From Macrostomum hystrix (Eukaryota; Platyhelminthes; Macrostomidae), in NCBI GenBank assembly GCA_950097015.1, contig CATNEN010000039.1, forward strand, positions 11,944,001 through 12,008,000: a stretch of 64,000 bases of DNA, written 5' to 3'. Made by a program: the position numbers and the translations under genes. This document shows, one piece after another, positions 55,601 through 64,000 of the stretch (position 1 is its first letter; each line of letters starts with the position of its first letter). The notes beneath the pieces are model-generated. The model ran no database searches, was not told the DNA's origin, and worked only from the letters and a program-made list of their open reading frames with translations.

Positions 55601-58600
55601 CCAGCAAATAAGTTTGCCTACCCCTGCTGTAGGGTTTGAGTTTAATGCTTAATGGTTCAAAAACTAGTCCATGGCTTCATCATGGTGGACACATGCAGGC
55701 ACAGGGGTGAGTGGCAGAGTTCATGCGGTGAGTTCCGGCATTGACGGCCAACCTCCAAGGTGCAGTGAGTGTCTGAGAGAGTCTGTCTGATAATGAGAAA
55801 GTCGGGTGCACACCTGTGTGAGTGTGTGTGCACAGGAGTCAGCGAAATGGGCTTGTGGCACCAATTGATGTGCTATTGCCCGCAGCCGTCCAGCAATAAT
55901 TATTATTAATAATTGCCGTCTATCCTTATTCCCCTAGGCGAATGCTGGCTGCGTTTTCATACAACTCGCTTTCCTGCTTTCGCCCTTCTACTGCCTGGCC
56001 TCACGGAAGTGATTTACAATGGGCCGCTCGATTTGGCCCACATGCAGCGATTCCTGATGGAGGCACCGTTGGGCTATAGGACTGTGCGATCCGATGCAGA
56101 ATTACTTAGGATCACTCAACTGTACGATGTGAGTTTAAAGTGCTTGAAAGTAAATTTTCCTCCTTCGAAAAACTATCTATCCAAAGATATCAAAAGAACT
56201 CAACCTTTTTTCTCAGCATTAAAAGGCTAAGATTATTTTAAATACTTTGTTGGTCTGATCATCAGGTAATGCCTTTAATTATAAACATGATTTCCTTTTT
56301 GTATGTCATTTTTGTGACTGAAATAAATTTTTATCAGTTTTATTTTGAAGCCTGTTGTTATTGACGTCTGCTAAATTTTCTCAGAGTTTATCTGCATTAA
56401 TCGATCCTTTATTTAAACTTTCCACTCGAAGTGCATTGGTGGGCGCTTTCTTACTTTCGATATTATTCTCTTTTTCAAAGTTTTTGTGTCTGATTTGCCA
56501 AAACAATTGCTGAAACTAAAATATTGGCTAGCTATTTATCATTCTTTATGTTGGTTAAATAATTGCTCATCGTCGCTCATTACCCTTCACATTTCCAGTA
56601 GTCGCTCATTACCCTTCACATTTCAAGTAGTCGCTCATTACCCTTCACATTTCTAGTAGTCGGTCATTTCCCTTCACATTTCACATTTCTAGTAACCGCT
56701 CATTACCATTCACATGTCTAGTAGTCGCTCATTACCCTTCACCTTTCCAGTAGTCGCTCATTACCCTTCACATTTCTAGTAGTCGGTCATTACCCTTCGC
56801 ATTTCTAGTAGTCGGTCATTACCCTTCACATTTCCAGTAGTCGGTCATTACCCTTCACATTTCCAGTAGTCGGTCATTACCCTTCGCATTTCTAGTAGTC
56901 GGTCATTACCCTTCACATTTCTAGTAGTCGGTCATTACCCTTCACATTTCTAGTAGTCGGTCATTACCCTTCGCATTTCTAGTAGTCGGTCATTACCCTT
57001 CACATTTCTAGTAGTCGGTCATTACCCTTCGCATTTCTAGTAGTCGGTCATTACCCTTCACATTTCTAGTAGTCGGTCATTACCCTTCACATTTCTAGTA
57101 GTGTCGGTCATTACCCTTCACATTTCTAGTAGTGTCGGTCATTACCCTTCACATTTCTAGTAGTCGGTCATTACCCTTCGCATTTCTAAACGGGTAATTT
57201 CCCCCATATTTCTAAATCAATGTCTGCTGCTTTTCATTTTTTCGGTCATTACCCTAACTAATTAAAAAACTAGTAGTTTTATTAAATTTGTCATTGCCCT
57301 TCAGTGGTATAAAACAGTAAATTAATTTCCGTTTCTTTCAAATAGGTTTTTTCTGAAGTTGTTTTTCTGATTTTCGAATCTTTCCTTTCCTTCCTTTGCC
57401 CTCTGAATTATATTGACCGCTCTGTCTCACTTCCCACCTACGCAGAATGTGGTCATCGGCTGCTACAACCTGTCAGCAAGGCCGGTGATTCCAGGCCTTC
57501 ATCAATTCTATGCTGCCTCCGTGCACGCATTCGACCTGTTCGCTCCGCTGCCGTTTCTACTGCCCGAATTTGACAGCTCGGAGAAATTCCACTGCGAACA
57601 CAATGGCCAGGTTATATTACTGAGAAGCGGTGATATCAGTTTGGTAAGCCTTTGCATTTATCCCCATCCCAATAATCCAGTGTCAGCCCTTATCCCTATC
57701 CCAATAATCTAGTGTCAGCCATTATCCCAATCCCAATAATCCAGTTTCAGCCATTATCCCAATCCCAATAATCCAGTTTCAGCCATTATCCCAATCCCAA
57801 TAATTTAGTGTCAGCCATTATCCCAATCCCAATAATCTAGTGTCAGCCATTATCCCAATCCCAATGACCCAGCGTGTGCCAGCTGTTATCCCAATCCCAA
57901 TGACCCAGCGTGTGCCAGCTGTTATCCCAATCCCAATGACCCAGCGTGTGCCAGCTGTTATCCCAATCCCAATGAATCAGCTATGTATTGATCCCTGCTA
58001 GACACCGGACACGAACCGCTCATTGCGCTGCTCGGAGCTGCTTGGCTGGCTTCGCCAGCACCGGATACCATCGCGTCTCGCCATGTTGCACTCGACCGGA
58101 GCCAAATCTCGCCGCCTCGCCGACATGCTCCAGCCGAAGCCGCCCGCCTCTGCCGGCTCGGTCTCGCCGTCGCCTTCAAAGCGGCCCCTCCTGCTGCTTT
58201 TCGACCCCGGGCCACGGCACTGGGACTCGCCGGCTCTGGTCTGGCTTCGCTTCATCGACGCTGTCTACGCGCGCGACTGCGACAATGCCAAGAGCGACGC
58301 TGTTGACGTAGAAGAAGAAGAAGAAGACGAGAGTCGGCGGGTTGACAGCGGCTTCAAGAAGGCCATGGCTTTGGCTCTGGCTCGGGTCGCCAATGATCTG
58401 CGACTAAAGGCAGAGGCGGCCGCTCTGGGTCGCGTGTGCTCCGATTTGGCCTCAGCCGAGTTGCTAAGCAACCGTTGCTATGCCACTTTTGCGACTGCTT
58501 GGCAGAGGCTCTATGGACAGCGGCCGACGGCATCAGAGGCTGGGGTGCTTAGCGGCCGCCTTCACCGGCTCTGCCTGCTTGCCAGCCTCTGCGCCGCCTC

Positions 58601-60053
58601 TCCGCATAGTCCGGAACGGCCGCCCTTCCCCTCTACTGCCGCCACGTCGTCCAAACTCATGACTGCTGTTCGCAGTCTACACCGCCTCAGCTGTTCCACC
58701 GCCGCTAGCGTTAATCGAACACTCGGCCTGGCCTTCGTCAGCTCGCGCTGGCACCCACATCTGCTTCGCGGCCTACTCGGACCAAACGCCAGACTGTCTG
58801 CTCACGCCGCCGTCATTGTCGACTTGGCCGACGGCGGCGGCTCCGCCACCCGGCTGAACGGACCAGTCAATCTGGCTAGCTTAGTGCAATTCCTTCTGCG
58901 CCATCACGCCGGCCAGCTCCGACCGTTTCGCCGTCCTCCGACGCCGCCGACGCCGCCACTGCGCACTGTCGCTGCCGTTGACTTCCCGGTGACCCTGACT
59001 GCCGCCAGCTTGCCCGCATTCGCTTTGAATGCCAGCCGCGACACTCTAGTCCTGTTTCATTCGCCCGCCTGCATCTACTGTGCGCCCTTTGTTGCTATGG
59101 CAACTCGCATATCGCTCAGTCTAGGCCACCGGCTACCAGTTGGCGCCATCGACGTTTCCGCGAATGATCTGGACGCCACCTGGCGACCAGCTCGAGTGCC
59201 GGCACTGCTGCTCTTCCCAGCCGGCTCACAGGCCGATCCCGTGATCTACTCCGGCCCGGCCACCTCGGCCAGCCTGGTGGACTTCCTAACTAGGCACTCA
59301 TCGGCCTCCATCGGCCTTCGCGCCTGGGCCGGTCTGGCGCCCTGCCACGGTCAATGCCCGGCTCAACAGGTCGACCGGCTGGCTAAACACGTGCTTCGCC
59401 TGCAGGTAGATGGCGTGGGATCTGGGAGGTTCAATTGATTTGGGATCTTGATTCCGGAGGATTGATCGGGTTCTGTTTTGATTTACTTATGAATTCCGTG
59501 TTCCGTTGGTATTTAAATTTATTTGGGATTTTTCGTTTTTTATTTGGGATTCAGAGTTCGTTGGGATTTAGCATTTATGAGATTTCAGACTCATAAATGG
59601 GAATCCTATCCAGTTCTCCCATTTGAGGAATGGTTGTTGGCAACTATTGAGCACCGGTGTAGCCTATCCTCATCTTCATCAACTCAACAGACTCGCCTGG
59701 ACTCAGGCCTAGAGCTGGCCCAGTTTGCTGAGGAGCGACTAGCAGAAACTCGCTGGTCTCTTGGCCGCCTCATTGTGTCCAACTGGCTCCGGCTAGGCGC
59801 TCAACCGGATCGGCCGGCTTCTCCATCGGCTGACGCAGACATTCTGCGACTTCGGGCCGGAGCCTACAGTCGGGTGCTGAACAGGTGCCGAAGGCTGGTG
59901 AACGAGTGCGCGGCCAAGCGAGACCGCAGCCTTCAGCTGCTCATGCGAATGCGCCAAATGCTGACTGACAGTCTTGATAGCGGTGCCACCGAGGCCCAGA
60001 TCGACTGGCTGCGTCTAGCCGGCGAAACAGTTCAGAAAGTCTGGACTGATTGA
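52636..60053 (+). CDS. TXNDC11: Thioredoxin domain-containing protein 11
   Basis: ER membrane thioredoxin-family protein; the human homologue interacts with DUOX and takes part in ER redox and degradation. Six exons: 52636-52925, 54795-55036, 55938-56128, 57446-57643, 58002-59405 and 59589-60053, with consistent phases, about 929 residues (human 985). There is an acidic N-terminal cytosolic segment and one membrane helix at about 77-96 (type II anchor). A first thioredoxin-like domain has YAPWDAES at the active-site position, without cysteine, and AVACWNVTSECWLRF matching the human CWWN..GKC block. The second thioredoxin domain has C664-I-Y-C667 and the cis-proline segment RVPALLLFP. The C-terminal exon is helical, where the human protein has a coiled coil. 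Introns 3 and 4 carry minisatellites; intron 2 carries a hAT element and a SINE. Exon 5 is much more GC-rich than exons 1-3. Confidence 0.92.
52926..54794. other. TXNDC11 intron 1
   Basis: 1.9 kb of AT-rich unique sequence with no array or transposon, unlike the downstream introns. TAGGCCTA-type motifs occur as in the 9.7-14.6 kb gap. Confidence 0.6.
55207..55626 (+). mobile_element. Non-autonomous hAT element with internal minisatellite, copy 2
   Basis: 420-bp element in TXNDC11 intron 2. Ends are CAGGGGTCGGCAAACTCC and, at the right, TTTGCCTACCCCTG; target duplication CTGTAGGG at 55199-55206 and 55627-55634, perfect. The interior (about 55300-55545) is the 16-bp unit TCTCATCTCTCCCGTG, here often TCTAATCTC. 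The subterminal CGGCCCGCTGTCGTCTTTTA is the inverted counterpart of copy 1 at 2978-3396. No transposase is present. Confidence 0.93.
55690..55912 (+). mobile_element. tRNA-derived SINE, copy 8, shortened
   Basis: Head GGTGAGTGGCAGAGTTCATG, most of the box B and front body deleted, then CGGCCAACCTCCAAGGTGCA and the tail CCCGCAGCCGTCCAGCAATA with ATT repeats. It ends about 25 bp before TXNDC11 exon 3. Confidence 0.85.
56570..57190. repeat. Minisatellite Z in TXNDC11 intron 3, 29-bp unit
   Basis: About 21 copies of a 29-bp unit with core CATTACCCTTCACATTTCTA and the linker GTAGTCGGT. CACATTT/CGCATTT variants alternate in blocks, and two units carry an extra GT. Confidence 0.95.
57660..57978. 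repeat. Minisatellite AA in TXNDC11 intron 4, 33-39-bp unit
   Basis: About nine copies built on TTATCCCAATCCCAATAATC followed by CAGTTTCAGCCA; the last four are longer, with GACCCAGCGTGTGCCAGCTG. The array begins about 15 bp after the exon-4 donor and ends about 25 bp before exon 5, so it fills the intron almost entirely. Confidence 0.93.
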
Positions 60054-60164
60054 CATCTTCGGACATTTGGCATAACTAGATTTGATTCTGAGATCGGTAG
60101 ATCCGAGTTGTAAATAAGCTATTAAGTTATTTCAAGTAGATCACAAGTTATAGATTAGGCAGAT

Positions 60165-60620
60165 TTAAAATGCAGATTGGTAGATCCAAGTTGCAGATTG
60201 GTAGATCCAAGTTGCAGATTGCTAGATCCAAGTTGCAGATTGGTAGATCCAAGTTGCAGATTGCTAGATCCAAGTTGCAGATTGCTAGATCCAAGTTGCA
60301 GATTAGTAGATTCAAGTTGCAGAGTGGTAGGTAGATTCAAAATTCAAATTAGTAGTTCCAAGTTGCAGATTGGTAGTTCCAAGTTGCAGATTGGTAGATG
60401 CAAGTTGCAGATTGGTAGATGCAAGTTGCAGATTGGTAGATCCAAGTTGCAGATTAGTAGATTCAAGTTGCAGATTGGTAGATCCAAGTTGCAGATTGGT
60501 AGTTCCAAGTTGCAGATTAGTAGATCCAAGTTGCAGATTGGTAGATTCAAAATGCAGATTGGAACACTTAAGTTGCAGATTGGAACATCCAAGTTGCAGA
60601 TTGGCAGATTCAATTTCAAG
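60165..60620. repeat. Minisatellite AB downstream of TXNDC11, 21-bp unit
   Basis: About 21 copies of GTAGATCCAAGTTGCAGATT (plus one base), with TAGTTCC, AGATGC and AGATTC variants. It begins about 110 bp after the TXNDC11 stop and probably lies in its 3' untranslated region. Confidence 0.95.
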
Positions 60621-61205
60621 GATCCAAAAATAGAATTGCGGACAAGTTTGATGTATCGGCTAGTTGTTATGCTTAACTTCCATTCACTGTGATTTAACAA
60701 GGTGTGCAATATGCCAATATATGTAATTGAATGATACAGTATAGATTGCAAACTGTCTGACTGTTCCAATGTGCAACTGGTGTGTTTTAATGGTGCTCAT
60801 TGTGAACTGTTCCATGGTCTCAGCTAGAAAAACTGATTTGTGCCAAAGCTCAAGTGTTCTTTGAGTTCAAATAAAGTGAATTAATTATGCGGATTCATTT
60901 GGTGTCAGTTTTTTCATTTGCCTCCCGCTGTTTCTGTGTCTGTCGTTCTACTCTTAGTAGTTAGTCTGCCCCTATAGCTGATGATATCCCTATTCCTAAC
61001 ACCTTGATTTACTATCTCTGTTGATTTCTTAAACAAAAGCAAGGATCCCATAAGATAATAGACGCGTGTTTTCATTTTATTTTTTTGTTTTAATTGCCTT
61101 ACTTGTTAGTAGGAATGACGTCTAACTGTTTGTCTCTTGGCTTTGTCTCTATTTTTTTCTTTTTTATTTATGCTTACAGTGCGGATGCTATCAAGGCCTC
61201 TGAAA
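60621..61205. other. Spacer between TXNDC11 and SNRPC
   Basis: Unique sequence holding the candidate TXNDC11 polyadenylation signal at 60870. Nothing else is recognised. Confidence 0.35.
60870..60875 (+). terminator. Candidate polyadenylation signal for TXNDC11
   Basis: AATAAA about 815 bp after the stop codon, beyond array AB, followed by T/G-rich sequence. Plausible but unproven. Confidence 0.4.
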
Positions 61206-61862
61206 TATACTTAAGGGTTACTTTCCATTATCCTTAAGGTTTACTTTCCATTATCCTTAAGGGTTACTTTCCATTATCCTTAAGGGTTACTTTCCATTAT
61301 CCTTAAGGGTTACTTTCCATTATCCTTAAGGGTTACTTTCCATTATCCTTAAGGGTTACTTTCCATTATCCTTAAGGTTTACTTTCCATTATCCTTAAGG
61401 GTTACTTTCCATTATCCTTAAGGGTTACTTTCCATTATCCTTAAGGGTTACTTTCCATTATCCTTCAGGGTTAGTTTCCAGGATCCTTCAGGGTTATTTT
61501 CCACGATCCTTCAGGGTTAGTTTCCAGGATCCTTCAGGGTTTTGTTTCCAGGATCACTCAGGGTTAGTTTCCAGGATCCTTCAGGGTTAGTTTCCTGGAT
61601 CCTTCAGGGTTAGTTTCCTGGATCCTACAGGGTTAGTTTCCTGGATCCTTCAGGGTAAGTTTCCTGGATCCTTCAGGGTTAGTTTCCTGGATCCTTCAGG
61701 GTTAGTTTCCTAGATCCTTCAGGGTTAGTTTCCTGGATCCTTCAGGGTTAGTTTCCTGGATCCTTCAGGGTTAGTTTCCAGGATCCTTCAGGGTTAGTTT
61801 CCAGGATCCTTCAGGGTTAGTTTCCAGGATCCTTCAGGGTTAGTTTCCAGGATCCTTCAGGA
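61206..61862. repeat. Minisatellite AC upstream of SNRPC, 23-bp unit with two subtypes
   Basis: About 28 copies. The left block has core ATCCTTAAGGGTTACTTTCC. From about 61460 it switches to ATCCTTCAGGGTTAGTTTCC with CAGG or CTGG linkers. The second subtype contains CCTTCAGG, resembling a 3' splice site, on the gene-sense strand. The array ends about 60 bp before the SNRPC start codon. Confidence 0.96.
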
Positions 61863-61925
61863 CCAAGAAACCAGATCCTTCTTGTGCCGCACATTGCAGC
61901 AGATCGCAGACCTCAGTCCGCTCCG

Positions 61926-62495
61926 ATGCCGAAATTCTACTGCGACTATTGCGACACATTCTTGACGCACGACTCTCGCTCGGTGCGCAAAACGCACTGC
62001 GGGGGCCGGCACCACAGGGACGCTGTGCGCATGTACTATCAGAAGTGGCTGGAGGAGCAGGTTCAGAAGCTCGTGGACAACACCACCGCCGCGTTCAAAT
62101 CCAGCTCCGGCGCTGCAGCTGGTGGCGCTTTCGGCCGGCCCGGCCGCGGACCGCCAATGTCGATGCCACCGCCGCCCTCCGGTTATCTGCATCACGGCCC
62201 GCCGCCGCCTCTGCCGCCGAACTCGCAGCAGCCGCCGATGCATCGCGGCGGTCCGCACTCCGGCGCGATGATTCCGCCGCCAATGGGACTTGGCCATCAC
62301 CAGCCGCCGCATCATCATCCGTATGGCGGAGGCCCGCCGCCTGGCTTCCGCGGACCGCCCGGCCCGCCGCCTCCGTCTGGCGTGGCCGGCGGCGGACTGG
62401 CCATTGCGGCTCCGCGCGTCCCGCCGATGGTGGCGCCGCCGCGGGGCCTGCCGCCCAGGCCCCCGATGGGCATGCCGCCGCACGGCCTGCGTTAG
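61926..62495 (+). CDS. SNRPC: U1 small nuclear ribonucleoprotein C
   Basis: U1 snRNP protein that stabilises pairing of U1 snRNA with the 5' splice site. It is 189 residues in one exon, against 159 in human. The N-terminus is the U1-C zinc finger [20 protein letters not shown] followed by [10 protein letters not shown], with zinc ligands C6, C9, H24 and H30, then YYQKWLEEQ and DNTTAAF. The rest is Pro/Gly/Met-rich with PPP and GPP repeats, as in other U1-C tails. I choose the start at 61926 rather than the in-frame upstream ATG (61884) because MPKFYC is the invariant start and because CTCAG (ending 61916) offers a trans-splice acceptor between the two. Confidence 0.95.
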   Translation: MPKFYCDYCDTFLTHDSRSVRKTHCGGRHHRDAVRMYYQKWLEEQVQKLVDNTTAAFKSSSGAAAGGAFGRPGRGPPMSMPPPPSGYLHHGPPPPLPPNSQQPPMHRGGPHSGAMIPPPMGLGHHQPPHHHPYGGGPPPGFRGPPGPPPPSGVAGGGLAIAAPRVPPMVAPPRGLPPRPPMGMPPHGLR

Positions 62496-62639
62496 GCGTC
62501 CAGAAACCTGTCTGGGTGCTGGAGATTGGGGACGTGTACGAACTTGTTTATAAGATAAACGTTGCTTCAGATGACTCTCGTTGATGTAAACAACGATCTT
62601 TGTCGCTATGGACAACATTCTTGGTTTCCATGGACAACA

Positions 62640-62845
62640 ATATTTGTTGTTATTGACACTAAGCCTTGTTATTGACTAAAATCTTTGTTGTTATTGACAA
62701 CAATCTTTGTTGCTATGGATAACAATTTTGTTGCTATTGGCAGCAATCTTTGTTGCTAAGGCCAAAGATCTTTGTTGTTAAGGACGCCAATCTTTGTTGT
62801 TATAGACAACAAACTTCATTGCTATGGGCAATGGTCTTCGTTTCC
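62640..62845. repeat. Short degenerate array AD downstream of SNRPC
   Basis: About nine degenerate copies of a 22-24-bp unit with core ACAACAATCTTTGTTGCTAT. The unit is partly palindromic (ACAAC/GTTGT), so inverted pairing is possible. It probably lies in the SNRPC 3' untranslated region. Confidence 0.8.
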
Positions 62846-63400
62846 AGGGTACTTTACGGTATACGATTTTCTTCGCTAATTAGGAAGATTAGTAACCACT
62901 AGGAAGATTAGTAACCACTACTGTCAAAATTTAAATCATCACCAATCAGTAACAGAAAACATTTATCACCATTTTTTTGGTTGCAAATTTGGCCTATATT
63001 GCGATTCGGATAGTTTAATCAAGTTTTCTGACTTAAAATTAATATGTTATTTGTGCACTTTCTATTAATTATTATCCATGCGTTCATTTTTACATTTTTT
63101 AAAGTTAAGACATAACATTGTATTGTATTTTGAAAACACCAAATTTTGGCTTTTATAAACTAACTTTATGTGCATGAAGTTTATGTTTAAAATCGAGAGA
63201 ACTTTAAAGTTTTCCAAACAATATTTATGTTCATATTCTGTCTGTTAAATAAATACCTGTAATTACCTTACTAAACTGCTCGTTTAGTACTATGTTTGTC
63301 ACGACTCAGCTAATGAAATCTAAAATTTACTATATAGCATATAATGATTTCACTTCCCATTTGCTGGTCTGAATCCGGTTGCATTTCATTGGCACCCTCC
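62846..63400. other. SNRPC downstream region
   Basis: AT-rich; contains a candidate polyadenylation signal AATAAA at 63248-63253 on the plus strand. No other feature is seen. Confidence 0.35.
63248..63253 (+). terminator. Candidate polyadenylation signal for SNRPC
   Basis: AATAAA about 750 bp after the SNRPC stop codon, upstream of array AE. Unproven. Confidence 0.35.
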
Positions 63401-63404
63401 AGGT

Positions 63405-63850
63405 CCTAATTTGTCACCCTCCTGGACCTCAGGTTCAACTATCATTCTCCCAAACCCCTCCTAGACCTCAGCTTCAACTATCATTCTCCCAAACCCCTCC
63501 TAGACCCTCAGCTTCAACTATCAGTCTCCCAAACCCCTCCTAGACCTCAGCTTCAACTATCAGTCTCCCAAACCCCTCCTAGACCTCAGCTTCAACTATC
63601 AGTCTCCCAAACCCCTCCTAGACCTCAGCTTCAACTATCAGTCTCCCAAACCCCTCCTAGACCTCAGCTTCAACTATCATTCTCCCAAACCCCTCCTAGC
63701 CCCTTAGCTTCAACTATCATTCTCCCAAACCCCTCCTAGACCTCAGCTTCAACTATCAGTCTCCCAAACCCCTCCTAGACCTCAGCTTCAACTATCAGTC
63801 TCCCAAACCCCTTCCCAGATCCTCAGCTTTAACTATCAGTACCCAAATCC
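63405..63850. repeat. Minisatellite AE upstream of RPL22, 38-39-bp unit
   Basis: About eleven copies of a 38-39-bp unit with core CAGCTTCAACTATCAGTCTC and the linker CCAAACCCCTCCTAGACCT. It ends about 60 bp before the RPL22 start codon and leads into a pyrimidine-rich tract. Confidence 0.94.
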
Positions 63851-63911
63851 CATCCCTGATCCTCTTGACCCCAGCTCTAACTCCCTCCTATTTTGCCCAT
63901 CTTCAGCAGCC

Positions 63912-64000
63912 ATGCCGAAGGTGCCACGTCGGTCCAACCTGAAGGGCAAGAAGAAGAGGCAGACTATCAAGTTCGTGCTGGACTGCACCCACCCTGTCGA
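63912..64000 (+). CDS. RPL22: 60S ribosomal protein L22, N-terminal part (cut by window edge)
   Basis: Large-subunit ribosomal protein eL22. Only 29 codons are visible: MPKVPRRSNLKGKKKRQTIK then FVLDCTHPV. The basic KGKKKRQ stretch and FxLDCTHPVE are the family signature at the expected distance from the start. The frame is open to the window end. The ATG is 5 nt behind CCCATCTTCAG, a good 3' splice-site consensus after a pyrimidine-rich stretch, so the leader is either a very short exon or added by trans-splicing. Confidence 0.93.
   Translation, partial: MPKVPRRSNLKGKKKRQTIKFVLDCTHPV

Overview
This window is animal nuclear DNA. Genes have introns with GT..AG boundaries, proteins are metazoan-specific (Frizzled, polycystin-2, TTBK), and no bacterial-style operons are visible. 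Ten protein-coding loci can be identified: a tau-tubulin kinase (TTBK, minus), CD2BP2 (plus), ERH (plus), a Frizzled receptor (minus), polycystin-2/PKD2 (plus), EFCAB10 (minus, last exon not found), TXNDC11 (plus), U1 snRNP C/SNRPC (plus) and RPL22 (plus, cut by the right edge), plus a decayed non-LTR reverse transcriptase fragment. Very short 5' leaders directly behind CAG acceptor-like sites (4 nt for ERH, 5 nt for RPL22, 9 nt for SNRPC) suggest spliced-leader trans-splicing. Together with the repeat load this points to a flatworm-like lophotrochozoan (for example a free-living Macrostomum-type worm). The species is an inference, not demonstrated.

The most striking property is the density of minisatellites. 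About thirty separate tandem arrays with 15-45 bp units cover, by my rough sum, 19-20 kb or about 30% of the window. They sit in introns and immediately beside exons: four of them lie within TTBK and CD2BP2 introns, one starts 16 bp after the CD2BP2 stop codon, one ends about 20 bp before the ERH start, and one ends about 50 bp before the PKD2 start. Several arrays in different genes share a core resembling CTGATCCTTCAG. Some arrays are visibly related to one another (25.3/26.6 kb; 29.5/30.1 kb; and the unit shared by two transposons and the 39-40 kb array).

Mobile DNA: two non-autonomous hAT elements of 419 and 420 bp with perfect 8-bp target duplications, each carrying an internal minisatellite; eight copies or fragments of a tRNA-derived SINE, one with a 12-bp target duplication; and the 3' end of an RTE-like LINE in a PKD2 intron whose terminal sequence resembles the SINE tail.

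Layout: 0-2.2 kb arrays; 3-3.4 kb hAT element; 4.8-9.7 kb TTBK; 9.7-14.6 kb AT-rich, nearly repeat-free gap; 14.6-18.5 kb CD2BP2; 18.5-22.3 kb two large arrays; 22.3 kb ERH; 24-32.5 kb gene-poor belt of arrays and SINEs; 32.7-34.9 kb Frizzled; 36-41.6 kb arrays; 41.7-48.8 kb PKD2; 50.7-51.2 kb EFCAB10; 52.6-60.1 kb TXNDC11; 61.9-62.5 kb SNRPC; 63.9 kb RPL22. The genes are unrelated in function (cilia/cytoskeleton, Wnt reception, splicing, ribosome, ER redox), and no shared pathway is implied. PKD2, TTBK and EFCAB10 are all compatible with ciliary roles.
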